Source of the DNA: Serinicoccus profundi
GTDB lineage: Bacteria > Actinomycetota > Actinomycetes > Actinomycetales > Dermatophilaceae
Assembly: GCF_008001015.1 (NCBI RefSeq)
Contig: NZ_CP042862.1
Location: 2,914,001 to 2,978,000, forward strand
Reading direction: 5' to 3'
DNA: 64,000 nucleotides
Made by a program: the position numbers and the translations under genes
Part shown: positions 55,699-64,000 of the stretch, piece by piece
Position numbering within the stretch: position 1 is the first letter of the stretch
Layout: every line of letters begins with the position of its first letter
The notes under the pieces: generated by a model
What the model was told of the DNA's origin: nothing
Seen by the model: only the letters and a program-made list of their open reading frames with translations
Databases searched by the model: none

Positions 55699-57240
55699 CT
55701 ACCCGCCGGTCCGCACCGGGGAGTCCTGGACGACCCCGGCCTCGATCGTGCGCGCCGCGGCCGGGCCGGCCTGCGTGTCGCCCGGGATCCACATGGTGAA
55801 GCGCGAGCCCAGCCCCTCGACCGACTCGACGCCGACGGCGCCGCCGTGCGCCTCGGCGATGGCCTGCACGATCGCCAGGCCCAGGCCGCTGCCGTCGACG
55901 TGCGAGGCCGACTCGGCGCGCCCGAACCGCTCGAAGATCCGCGCCTGCTCGGTCTCGGGTATGCCGGTGCCGTGGTCGGACACGCAGAGGCTGAGGTAGC
56001 GGGTGGCGGGGCGGGCCCCGAGCTCCTGGGCCCGCCCGACCTGCGGGTCCTTGCCCTCGACCCAGCCCGAGCCCAGCTCGACGGGCGAGCCGGGCTCGCT
56101 GAACTTCACCGCGTTGGCCGCGAGCTGGACGACGGCCTGGATGAGCCGTTGCCGGTCCAGGACGACCTGGCCCTCGGCGTGCGCGGCCAACCGCCACTGG
56201 CGGTCCCCGAGGGAGGTGATGCGCTCCATGCACTCCACCGCGAGCTCGGTGACGTCGGTGCGCTGCGGCCGTAGGAAGTCGCCGCGCTGGGCCCGCGCGA
56301 GCATGAGCAGGTCGTCGACGAGCCGCTGCATCCGGTCGACCTCGTCGAGCAGCAGGGTGCGGGTCGCGGTGACGTCCTCGGGGTCCTCCGGACGCAGCAG
56401 CTCGGCGTTGCCGCGCAGGATGGTGAGCGGGGTGCGCAGCTCGTGGGCGGCGTCGTCGAGGAACTGCCGCTGCATCCGGACCCCGTCCTCGATCCGGTCG
56501 AGCATGGCGTTGAAACGGTGGGCCAGCGCGGTCACGTCGGTGCTGCCGGAGACCTCCACCCGGCGGGAGAGGTCCTCCGGGCTGATCTGCGCGGTCGCGT
56601 CCTGGAGCTCGCGCAGCGGCCGCAGCAGCCGCCCCAGCACGACGTGCGCCAGGGCTCCCGCGACGAGGAGCGAGGCCAACCCGACCCCGGCATACGTCCA
56701 CACCCGACGCCAGATCTGGTCCGCCAGCGCGCCGGAGTCGATGGCCACCACGAAGGTGCCCTCCCGCTCCTCCTGCGGCAGCCGCACGTCGGCCATGATC
56801 ACCGTCAGCGTCGTCCCCTGGGTGTCGACGGTGTCGATGACCGCCCGCCCCGGCTCCAGCGGGGTGCTCGCGATGAGGTCGAGCACGTCGGCGTGGTCGA
56901 TCCGGAAGTCCCGCTCACCCGGGCTCTGGAAGCGTCGCTCCCCGTCGAGCAACGCGAGGAAGGCCTCGTTGGAGCTCGCGACGGAGGTCTCGATGAAGGA
57001 CACGAAAAGTGCGTCAGCGTCGGTGAAGGGCTCCCCGTCGCGCAGCGGACCCGATTCGGCCAGCCGCGAGACCTCCTGGATCTCCTGCTCGAGGTCGTCC
57101 TGGATCCGTTCGTCGAGGGAGCGGAACTGCACCGCGAAGGACAGCACCCCGGTGAGGGCGATGCCCAGGGCCATCATCCCCACCATCATGACGAGCAAGC
57201 GGCGTTGGACGGTCCACCCGCCGTCGCCGGCCAGCCTCAT
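55699..57240 (-). CDS. Two-component sensor histidine kinase
   Basis: 513 residues from ATG at 57240 (MRLAGDGGWTVQRRLL). Two transmembrane helices at about 15-38 and 180-205 flank an extracytoplasmic sensor of about 140 residues. HAMP follows, then HisKA with FLDDAAHELRTPLTIL (phospho-His) and HATPase with ANAVKFS and DHGTGIPETEQARIFERFG and SGLGLAIV. It overlaps the DUF2891 gene by 4 bp, hinting at a link. Confidence 0.93.
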   Translation of the reverse strand: MRLAGDGGWTVQRRLLVMMVGMMALGIALTGVLSFAVQFRSLDERIQDDLEQEIQEVSRLAESGPLRDGEPFTDADALFVSFIETSVASSNEAFLALLDGERRFQSPGERDFRIDHADVLDLIASTPLEPGRAVIDTVDTQGTTLTVIMADVRLPQEEREGTFVVAIDSGALADQIWRRVWTYAGVGLASLLVAGALAHVVLGRLLRPLRELQDATAQISPEDLSRRVEVSGSTDVTALAHRFNAMLDRIEDGVRMQRQFLDDAAHELRTPLTILRGNAELLRPEDPEDVTATRTLLLDEVDRMQRLVDDLLMLARAQRGDFLRPQRTDVTELAVECMERITSLGDRQWRLAAHAEGQVVLDRQRLIQAVVQLAANAVKFSEPGSPVELGSGWVEGKDPQVGRAQELGARPATRYLSLCVSDHGTGIPETEQARIFERFGRAESASHVDGSGLGLAIVQAIAEAHGGAVGVESVEGLGSRFTMWIPGDTQAGPAAARTIEAGVVQDSPVRTGG

Positions 57241-58298
57241 CCCCCACCCTCCGCCGGGTCGGCGAGCAGGGCGAAGGACACCAGCCAGTGGGTCGCCATG
57301 AAGTCGCCGGCGGTGATCTGCTCCAGCACGGCACCCTCCTGCTCCTCGGCGGCCTCCCGCAGCCGGGCGGCCGCGGCATCCTGCACCCAGGGTGCCAGAG
57401 TGCGCAGGGCCCACGCCCGCGACAGCGCGAGCCCGAGCAGGTGGGCACCCTGCCCGTCCGTCGGGTCGAGCACCCGCGGCACCTCGAGCAGGTGCTCGTG
57501 GCGCCCGGCGCCGAGCCCCGGGAGCGCGCGGTCCAGCCACGCGGCGCCCTCGTCGGGACCGAGCACCTCGGTCATGAGCAGCGCCTCGGTCAGCGCCGGG
57601 GAGAGGAAGTCCGAGCCGCTGGGCTCGTCGTCGGTCGCGAGCGGGCTGTCGTCGCCGAACCAGCGGCGCGCCGCGTCACCGCACGCGCGCACCACGTCGT
57701 CCCGGCCCAGCCGCCGGTAGGCGTCGCGCAGCAGGAGCAGGGCGAAGGCGTCGTTCTGGTGCTTCCCGTGGCGGACCGGATAGGCCTGGCGGGGCAGGTG
57801 CGCGAGGATCCGCTCGGCGAGGAGGTCGGCCAGCGGGGTGAGGTCGTCTGCCCAGCCCCGCGCCTGCGGCAGCACGTCGGCGAGACCGGCGGTCGCCGCA
57901 GCCAGCTGCGCGGCCCACGCCCAGCCGTAGGGACGCTCGAAACCGGGCCGGGCCCGCAGGTAGTCCACCTCGGCCGCGAGGTGCGTGGCGGTGAGCCGCT
58001 CCTCGAGCAGCGACCGGGCGGCGGCGCACTCCTGCTCGCCGAGCGCGTAGGCATACCTCGTGAGGAGGGTGACGAGCGACCACTGCATGTGCACGCACGA
58101 GTGCCAGTCCAAGGCACCGTGGAAGGCAGGGTGCAGGCGCTCGGGGGTGACGTCGGTGTCGTCGGGGCCGAGGACGAGGTGCCCCGGCGCCCAGGGGTAT
58201 GCCGTGCCGATCACCGCGCGCGCGATCCGGCTCCAGGCGCGGGCCCGAGGGTGGGGCTGGGGGTGGGTGGCCGGTCGGGTGGGTTCGGGCGGGGTCAC
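57237..58298 (-). CDS. DUF2891 family protein
   Basis: About 353 residues from GTG at 58298; an ATG at 58325 is also open but would overlap the divergent start. The conserved segments HPAFHGALDWHSCVHMQWSLV, RPYGWAWAAQLA and HWLVSFALL mark the all-helical DUF2891 fold related to alpha-hairpin-barrel enzymes. Function unknown. Overlap with the histidine kinase suggests co-translation. Confidence 0.82.
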   Translation of the reverse strand: MTPPEPTRPATHPQPHPRARAWSRIARAVIGTAYPWAPGHLVLGPDDTDVTPERLHPAFHGALDWHSCVHMQWSLVTLLTRYAYALGEQECAAARSLLEERLTATHLAAEVDYLRARPGFERPYGWAWAAQLAAATAGLADVLPQARGWADDLTPLADLLAERILAHLPRQAYPVRHGKHQNDAFALLLLRDAYRRLGRDDVVRACGDAARRWFGDDSPLATDDEPSGSDFLSPALTEALLMTEVLGPDEGAAWLDRALPGLGAGRHEHLLEVPRVLDPTDGQGAHLLGLALSRAWALRTLAPWVQDAAAARLREAAEEQEGAVLEQITAGDFMATHWLVSFALLADPAEGGG

Positions 58299-58323
58299 GG
58301 GACCATTACTACACTCGCGCCTC

Positions 58324-59115
58324 ATGAGGCTTGACGGGCGGCACTACTTCACGGCACTGGGCGAGGGGCGCTATCGCCCGACCGAGCACGTGCAGGGTGC
58401 GTGGTCGCCCGACGAGCAGCACGTCGCCCCGGTCATCGGGCTGCTGCTGCACACGCTCGAGCACGAGCACCCGCGCGAGGACCTGCAGTGGGCCCGGCTC
58501 AGCGTGGACATCCTCGGCTTCATCCGGCGCGAGGAGATGACGGTGACCACCCGGGTGCTGCGGCCCGGGCGGACCATCGAGCTGCTCGAGTCGAGCGTGG
58601 AGATCGCGGGCCGCGCGGCCGTCCGGATGACGGCGTGGCGGCTGGTGCGCGGCGACACCAGCGCGGTCGCCTCGGGCGAGCACGCGGAGCTGCCCGCGCC
58701 CGGGGAGCTCGAGGACTGGCACGGGATGGATCACTGGGGCGGTGGCTTCATCCGCAGCCTCGACTTCCGGTCGGTGCCGGGGTCGCGGGCCGGACGCGGC
58801 CGGACCTGGGTGCGCACCCACGTGCCGCTCGTCGGCGGGAGCACCGGCGAGCAGGCCTCGCCGCTGGCCTCCTGGGTCGGGCTGCTCGACACCGCGAACG
58901 GCACGGCGGGCAGGGAGGCCCCGCACGAGTGGCTCTTCCCCAACGTCGACCTCACGCTGCACCTGCACCGGGAGCCGGAGGGTCCGTGGGTGGGGATGGA
59001 CACCCGGGTGTCGTGGGGGCCGACCGGCATCGGTCAGACGGCCTCCGTCGTGCACGACGAGCAGGGACCGGTGGGCACGGTCGTGCAGGCGCTCACGCTG
59101 CGACCGGCGCGCTGA
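58324..59115 (+). CDS. Acyl-CoA thioesterase-like protein (double hotdog)
   Basis: 263 residues from ATG at 58324. N-terminal HWYxx-like start (RHYFTALGEGRYRPTEHVQGAWSP), central motif SVDILGFIRREEMTV and a second hotdog ending MDTRVSWGPTGIGQTASVVHDEQG resemble TesB-like/4HBT_3 thioesterases. Substrate unknown. Start shares the palindrome CTCATGAG with the in-frame ATG of the divergent DUF2891 gene. Confidence 0.85.
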   Translation: MRLDGRHYFTALGEGRYRPTEHVQGAWSPDEQHVAPVIGLLLHTLEHEHPREDLQWARLSVDILGFIRREEMTVTTRVLRPGRTIELLESSVEIAGRAAVRMTAWRLVRGDTSAVASGEHAELPAPGELEDWHGMDHWGGGFIRSLDFRSVPGSRAGRGRTWVRTHVPLVGGSTGEQASPLASWVGLLDTANGTAGREAPHEWLFPNVDLTLHLHREPEGPWVGMDTRVSWGPTGIGQTASVVHDEQGPVGTVVQALTLRPAR

Positions 59116-59121
59116 GGCGCG

Positions 59122-59697
59122 TCAGCGGTCGCTGATCGTGCCGCCGTGGGACTCCGAGGAGGAGGGCGCGACCGGCTGGGCGCAGTAGGAGAACGGCTTG
59201 CCCTCCGCCGCGTGGTAGCTGGCGTAGGAGCCGTCGACCTCGAGAACAAGCTGGTGCCCGGGCACGAGCGCCTGGGTGTACATCATCCCGGGCCGGGGGC
59301 AGCCGATCGAGCCGTCGCTCCAGGTGACGTCGGCATAGCCGGCGATGCCCACCGCGTCGGGCTCGACACCACTGCGCTCGGCCTCGGCGGCGATGGCCTC
59401 CTGCACGTCGGCCCGCTCGGCGGTGCCGTCGGGGACGGTGCCGAGCGGGAGCGACGCCTCTCCCCCACCCGGGGCGATCTGGGTATGGGTCGGCTTGTCG
59501 CCGATGGCGGGCTCCTCGGAGGTCACTGCGGCATCCTCGCTGGTGTCGGTGGGGTCGGCGCTGCTGTCATCGGCGCTCTGGGTGCTGGTCGGCGTCGGCT
59601 CGTCGCCGGCATCGCTGCCGGTGTCGCCGCAGCCGGCCAGTGCGGCGGCCAGGCTCAGGGCACTCAGGGCCAGGAGGGGTCGGCGGGTGCGGATCAT
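59122..59697 (-). CDS. Secreted lipoprotein of unknown function
   Basis: 191 residues from ATG at 59697. Signal with lipobox LAGC, then an acidic Ser/Thr/Asp-rich linker (about 25-65) and a C-terminal domain with three notable segments: ADVTWSDGSIGCPRPGMMYTQAL, GHQLVLEVDGSYASYHAAEG and KPFSYCAQP. Two Cys may form a disulfide. Similar Cys-Pro-rich domains occur in actinobacterial secreted proteins. Convergent with the thioesterase gene (6 bp apart). Confidence 0.78.
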   Translation of the reverse strand: MIRTRRPLLALSALSLAAALAGCGDTGSDAGDEPTPTSTQSADDSSADPTDTSEDAAVTSEEPAIGDKPTHTQIAPGGGEASLPLGTVPDGTAERADVQEAIAAEAERSGVEPDAVGIAGYADVTWSDGSIGCPRPGMMYTQALVPGHQLVLEVDGSYASYHAAEGKPFSYCAQPVAPSSSESHGGTISDR

Positions 59698-59922
59698 CGC
59701 AAGGGCTCCTCGGCGTCTGCGTCGCGTCCCCGTCAGTCTAGGTCTGGAGGCCACGCAGCGCGCCGATGAGGGTGTGGGTGGTGGGGCGCTGGTCCCTGAT
59801 CCAGCGCCCCACCAACCTTCATCCCCACCGTCCCGCAAACTGCGGCCCCTCACGACGGGGTGTGTCGGCTGTCCCGAACCGACACTACCTAGACGTCAGG
59901 AGGAGGAGATTCGTTGCATCCA

Positions 59923-59948
59923 GATACTGTGATCTGCATCACAGTATC
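59923..59948. promoter_or_regulatory. Perfect Crp/GlxR-like operator (or hairpin)
   Basis: GATACTGTGA and TCACAGTATC are perfectly complementary with TCTGCA between, and the core TGTGATCTGCATCACA fits TGTGA-N6-TCACA exactly. It lies 30 bp past the metZ stop and 226 bp upstream of the lipoprotein start. As a CRP/GlxR site it could control the lipoprotein gene; as a hairpin it could help end metZ. Between 59698 and 59922 no gene is seen. Confidence 0.6.
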
Positions 59949-59977
59949 CGCCGGGTCCGGCCGCGACCCGCTCCGGC

Positions 59978-61168
59978 TCAGGAGAAGGCGGCGGCGAGGC
60001 CCCGCTCGAGGTCCTCCCGCAGGTCCTCGACGTCCTCCAGGCCGACCGAGAGCCGGATGGTGCCCTCGGTGATCCCGGCGGCCAGCCGCGCCTCCTCCGG
60101 CAGCCGCTTGTGCGTCGTCGTCGTCGGGTGCGTGGTGAGCGACTTCGCGTCGCCGAGGTTGTTGGAGATGTCGACGATCTCCAGCGCGTTCATGAAGGCG
60201 AAGGCCTCCTCCTGCCCGGCGTCGAGGGTGAAGGTGACCACCGTGCCGCCGCCGGTCATCTGCCGCCGGGCCAGCTCGGCCTGCGGGTGGGACTCGAGCC
60301 AGGGGTGGAAGACGCGGGTCACCCTCGGGTCGGCCTCGAGGTGACGGGCGAGCTCGAGGGTGCTCTGCGCCTGGCGCTCCACCCGCAGGGTCAGCGTCTC
60401 CAGCCCCTTGAGCGTCACCCAGGCGTTGAACGGCGACATCGACGGTCCGGTATGCCGCAGCAGCGTCTGGATCGGACCGCCGACGAGCTCGGTGGGGCCG
60501 AGGATCATCCCGCCCATGACGCGTCCCTGGCCGTCGATGTGCTTGGTGGTGGAGTAGACGACGATGTCGGCGCCGTGATCCAGGGGTCGCGAGAAGACCG
60601 GGGTGCCGAAGACGTTGTCGACGACGACGACCGCGCCGGCGGCGTGCGCGAGCTCGCTCACCGCGGCGATGTCGACGAGCTCCTGCGTCGGGTTGCTCGG
60701 GGTCTCGAAGAAGACGGCGGTGGCCGGGGTCGACAGGGCGCGGGCCCAGTCCTCGAGGTCGGTGCCGTCGACGAAGGTGCTCTCGACGCCCCAGCGGCGC
60801 AGCACCTCGTCGATGATGACGAAGCAGGAGCCGAAGAGCGCGCGGCTCGCGACGATCCGGTCACCCGCCGCACACAGGCCGCCGAGGGCGGTGAAGACCG
60901 CCGACATGCCGGACGCGGTGGCCTGGGCGGCCTCGGCGCCGTGCAGCAGCCGCATCCGCTCCTCGAGCATGGCGACGGTGGGGTTGCCGTAGCGGCTGTA
61001 GACGAAGCGCTCGACCTCGTCGTTGAACGCCGCCTGCGCTTCCTGCGCACTGGCGTAGACGTAACCGGAGGTCGGGTAGAGCGCCTCCGAGGTCTCGTCG
61101 AACTCGCTGCGCATGAGCCCGCCGCGCACCGCGAGCGTGTCCGGACGCCAGCCGTCAGGGGTGTTCAT
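59978..61168 (-). CDS. metZ: O-succinylhomoserine sulfhydrylase
   Basis: 396 residues of the Cys/Met metabolism PLP family. The PLP lysine is in VYSTTKHIDGQGRVMGG, with N-terminal SRYGNPTVAMLEERM and the RHTGPSMSPFNAWV segment typical of MetZ. It makes homocysteine from O-succinyl(acetyl)homoserine and sulfide. No SAM riboswitch-like structure was seen in the 61169-61306 upstream region. Length normal. Confidence 0.9.
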   Translation of the reverse strand: MNTPDGWRPDTLAVRGGLMRSEFDETSEALYPTSGYVYASAQEAQAAFNDEVERFVYSRYGNPTVAMLEERMRLLHGAEAAQATASGMSAVFTALGGLCAAGDRIVASRALFGSCFVIIDEVLRRWGVESTFVDGTDLEDWARALSTPATAVFFETPSNPTQELVDIAAVSELAHAAGAVVVVDNVFGTPVFSRPLDHGADIVVYSTTKHIDGQGRVMGGMILGPTELVGGPIQTLLRHTGPSMSPFNAWVTLKGLETLTLRVERQAQSTLELARHLEADPRVTRVFHPWLESHPQAELARRQMTGGGTVVTFTLDAGQEEAFAFMNALEIVDISNNLGDAKSLTTHPTTTTHKRLPEEARLAAGITEGTIRLSVGLEDVEDLREDLERGLAAAFS

Positions 61169-61306
61169 GGGGGACCAATCTAGGCCCTGCGCGGCGGTCG
61201 TCCGGCATCGGGACCGCCTCTCGAGGTATGCAGGATCTTCCGACGTCTCTCCGCACGATCCGCCTTGTGCGCAGGTTCTGCAGTGAGTCCCGGCGTCCGG
61301 CGCAGG

Positions 61307-62331
<1,025 letters not shown>

Positions 62332-62332
<1 letters not shown>

Positions 62333-63993
62333 CAGAAGGCCCCCACCGAGCCGACGCGGAGCCGCTCGACCACGCCCATGACGATCACCGTCACGAGCGC
62401 GAGCAGGACGCTGGCGGCGAGCGCCATGCCGAGATGGTCGGCGCCCGGCCGGGAGATGAGCTGGTAGATGACGACGGGGACGGTGGGCCGGTCGGGGCGG
62501 GCCAGGAAGCTCGTGGCGCCGAACTCCCCCAGCGACACGGCGAAGGCGAAGCCGGTCGCGGCGAGCAGCGGGCGGGCCAGCACCGGGGCCTCGGCCGTCC
62601 ACGCCGCCCGCCACGGCCGTGCCCCGAGGGTGGCGGCCGCCTCCCGCTGACGCGGGTCCACCGAGCGCAGCACGGGCGTCAGGGTGCGCACCACCAGCGG
62701 TAGCGCCACCATCGCCTGCGCGATGGGCACGAGCACCGGCGAGGTGCGCAGGTCCAGGGGAGGCCGGTCGAGGGTGATGAGGAAGCCGAAGCCGACGGTG
62801 ACCGCCGAGATGCCCAGCGGCAGCATGAAGGCTCCGTCGAGCACCGACACCACCCGCGCCCAGCCGATGCCGCGGGGGCGGCGGGAGACGACGACGGCGA
62901 CGGCGAGACCGAGCAGCATGGCCAGGACGGTGGCGTCGGCCGCGGTGCGCAGCGAGTTGGCCATCGCCTCGGTGACGCTGACCCGCAGCGCCGCGGTGGC
63001 GTCGGGGTCGGTGAGGGCGCGGTAGTGCGCGAAACCCCACCCCGGGCCGACCTGCAGGGAGCGCACCACGAGGGTGCCGACCGGCAGCAGCACGAAGGCG
63101 ACGGCGAGCGCGGTAGCGGCCAGGGCGGGGAGGTCGTCGCGCCGGGGCGCCCGGGCCGCGGCCTGCGCGCCCACCCGTCGCAGGGTCTGCTCACGTCGGG
63201 TGCGGGTGCGCCCCGCGACCGTGAGCATGGCCACGACGGCGAGCAGCTGCAGGACCGAGAGGACGGCCGCGCCCTGCAGGTCGAGGAACTGCACGGTGAG
63301 CAGGTAGATCTCGGTCTCGATGGTGCCATAGCGCAGCCCGCCCAGGGTGAGGACGACCCCGAAGGCGGTGGAGCAGAAGAGGAAGACGAGGGTCGCGGCG
63401 GAGACGATGCCGGGCGCGAGCGCCGGGAGGGTGACGGTGCGCCATACCTGCCAGGGGCTGGCGCCCAGCGTGGCGGCGGACTCCTCGGCCCGGCGATCCA
63501 GCCCCTCCCACAGCCCGCCGACCGTGCGCACGACGACGGCGAGGTTGAAGAAGACGAAGGCGAGCAGGATCGGCACCCAGGTGCCGTCGAGGCCGAGCCC
63601 GCCGAGCGGGCCCCCGGGGGCCAGCAGGGAGCGGAACATCACGCCGACGACGACGGTCGGCAGCACGAAGGGCATGACCACCACGGCGCGCAGCAGGGCA
63701 CGGCCGGGGAAGCGCAGGCGGTAGAGCACGAAGGCCACCGGCACGCCGAGCAGCAGCGTGAGGACCGTGCCGGCCAGCGAGCTGACCAGGGTGAAGGTCA
63801 GCACGCGCAGGGTCCGGGCCCGCCCCAGCACCTCGGGCACCGCGCTGAGGTCGAGCCTGCCCTCGGGCCACAGCCCGCGCGCGAGCATCCCGCTCACCGG
63901 GAGGACGAAGAAGACCGCGAGGAAGGCGAGCGGGACGAGCGCGAGGATCCCGAGCCCGAGGCCCGGCCCGTTGGCCCCCGATCGCCACCGCAC
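62332..63993 (-). CDS. ABC transporter permease, fused two-domain ThiP/FbpB type
   Basis: At least 553 residues with about twelve helices and two EAA loops (EESAATLGASPWQVWRTVTLPALAPG and EAAATLGARPWRAAWTAEAPVLARPLL), so a fused permease. GTG at 63993 (MRWRSGANG) is a plausible start; the binding protein gene expected upstream is outside the window. Thiamine or Fe3+ uptake; cannot be decided. Confidence 0.88.
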
Positions 63994-64000
63994 GCGGCTG

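Noticed and set aside
61169-61306. SAM riboswitch before metZ
   Set aside because: No conserved riboswitch core or terminator-like structure was recognisable by reading.

Overview
The window is a very GC-rich actinobacterial chromosome segment. Several features point to a Micrococcales member near the Intrasporangiaceae/Ornithinimicrobiaceae: a mycothiol-dependent maleylpyruvate-isomerase-fold enzyme, a CopD-CtaG fusion, the mutA-mutB-meaB order, a DUF6458 protein, a PF04020 holin-like protein and pervasive GTGA/TGATG gene overlaps. The genus is inference. No rRNA, tRNA or CRISPR was recognised.

Layout: 1-3286 holds the start of a P1-family peptidase and the transhydrogenase genes pntAB, all on the minus strand. 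3471-18117 is a dipeptide/oligopeptide ABC operon (SBP, two permeases, two ATPases) split in two. The ATPases lie at 3471-5634 and the SBP and permeases at 14631-18117. About 9 kb of accessory DNA sits between permease C and ATPase D. This insert carries three small secreted Cys-containing peptides, four paralogous four-Cys lipoproteins, a MacAB-like exporter with a peptidoglycan-binding adaptor, a 302-bp duplicated and truncated adaptor gene, and an IS element. The architecture resembles a lactococcin-972-type bacteriocin/immunity/export locus and is the most interesting system here.

18-26 kb is housekeeping: glycerate kinase, acyl-CoA dehydrogenase, GtrA-like and small membrane proteins, a nitrilase-superfamily enzyme, CopD/CtaG, and a frameshifted mycothiol-dependent enzyme ending at a long perfect hairpin. 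26.2-30.5 kb contains two minus-strand genes (a membrane protein and an unrecognised protein) followed by a compact WXG100 / PD-(D/E)XK-like toxin / candidate immunity cassette. 30.6-43 kb holds a DUF368 transporter, a branched-chain 2-oxoacid dehydrogenase operon (E1a, E1b, E2), a HisC-like aminotransferase and the methylmalonyl-CoA mutase module. Together these suit branched-chain amino acid and propionyl-CoA catabolism. 43.3-46.6 kb holds a LexA-like box, a GNAT-S4 fusion, secreted proteins and a CPBP protease. 46.7-54.9 kb is a tightly overlapped minus-strand cluster of a double kinase-like protein, an ABC exporter and three glycosyltransferases, followed by a two-component system. 57-64 kb has DUF2891, a thioesterase, a lipoprotein, metZ and a ThiPQ/iron-type ABC transporter cut by the window edge.

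Two sequence-wide signals stand out. One is a roughly 32-bp minisatellite that occurs in three places, twice inside protein linkers. The other is a strong excess of the word GGCATAC/GTATGCC on both strands. Several genes (the mycothiol enzyme, mutA, the double kinase, perhaps peptide A) are broken by single-base indels, mostly in G/C runs. Assembly error must be excluded before calling them pseudogenes.
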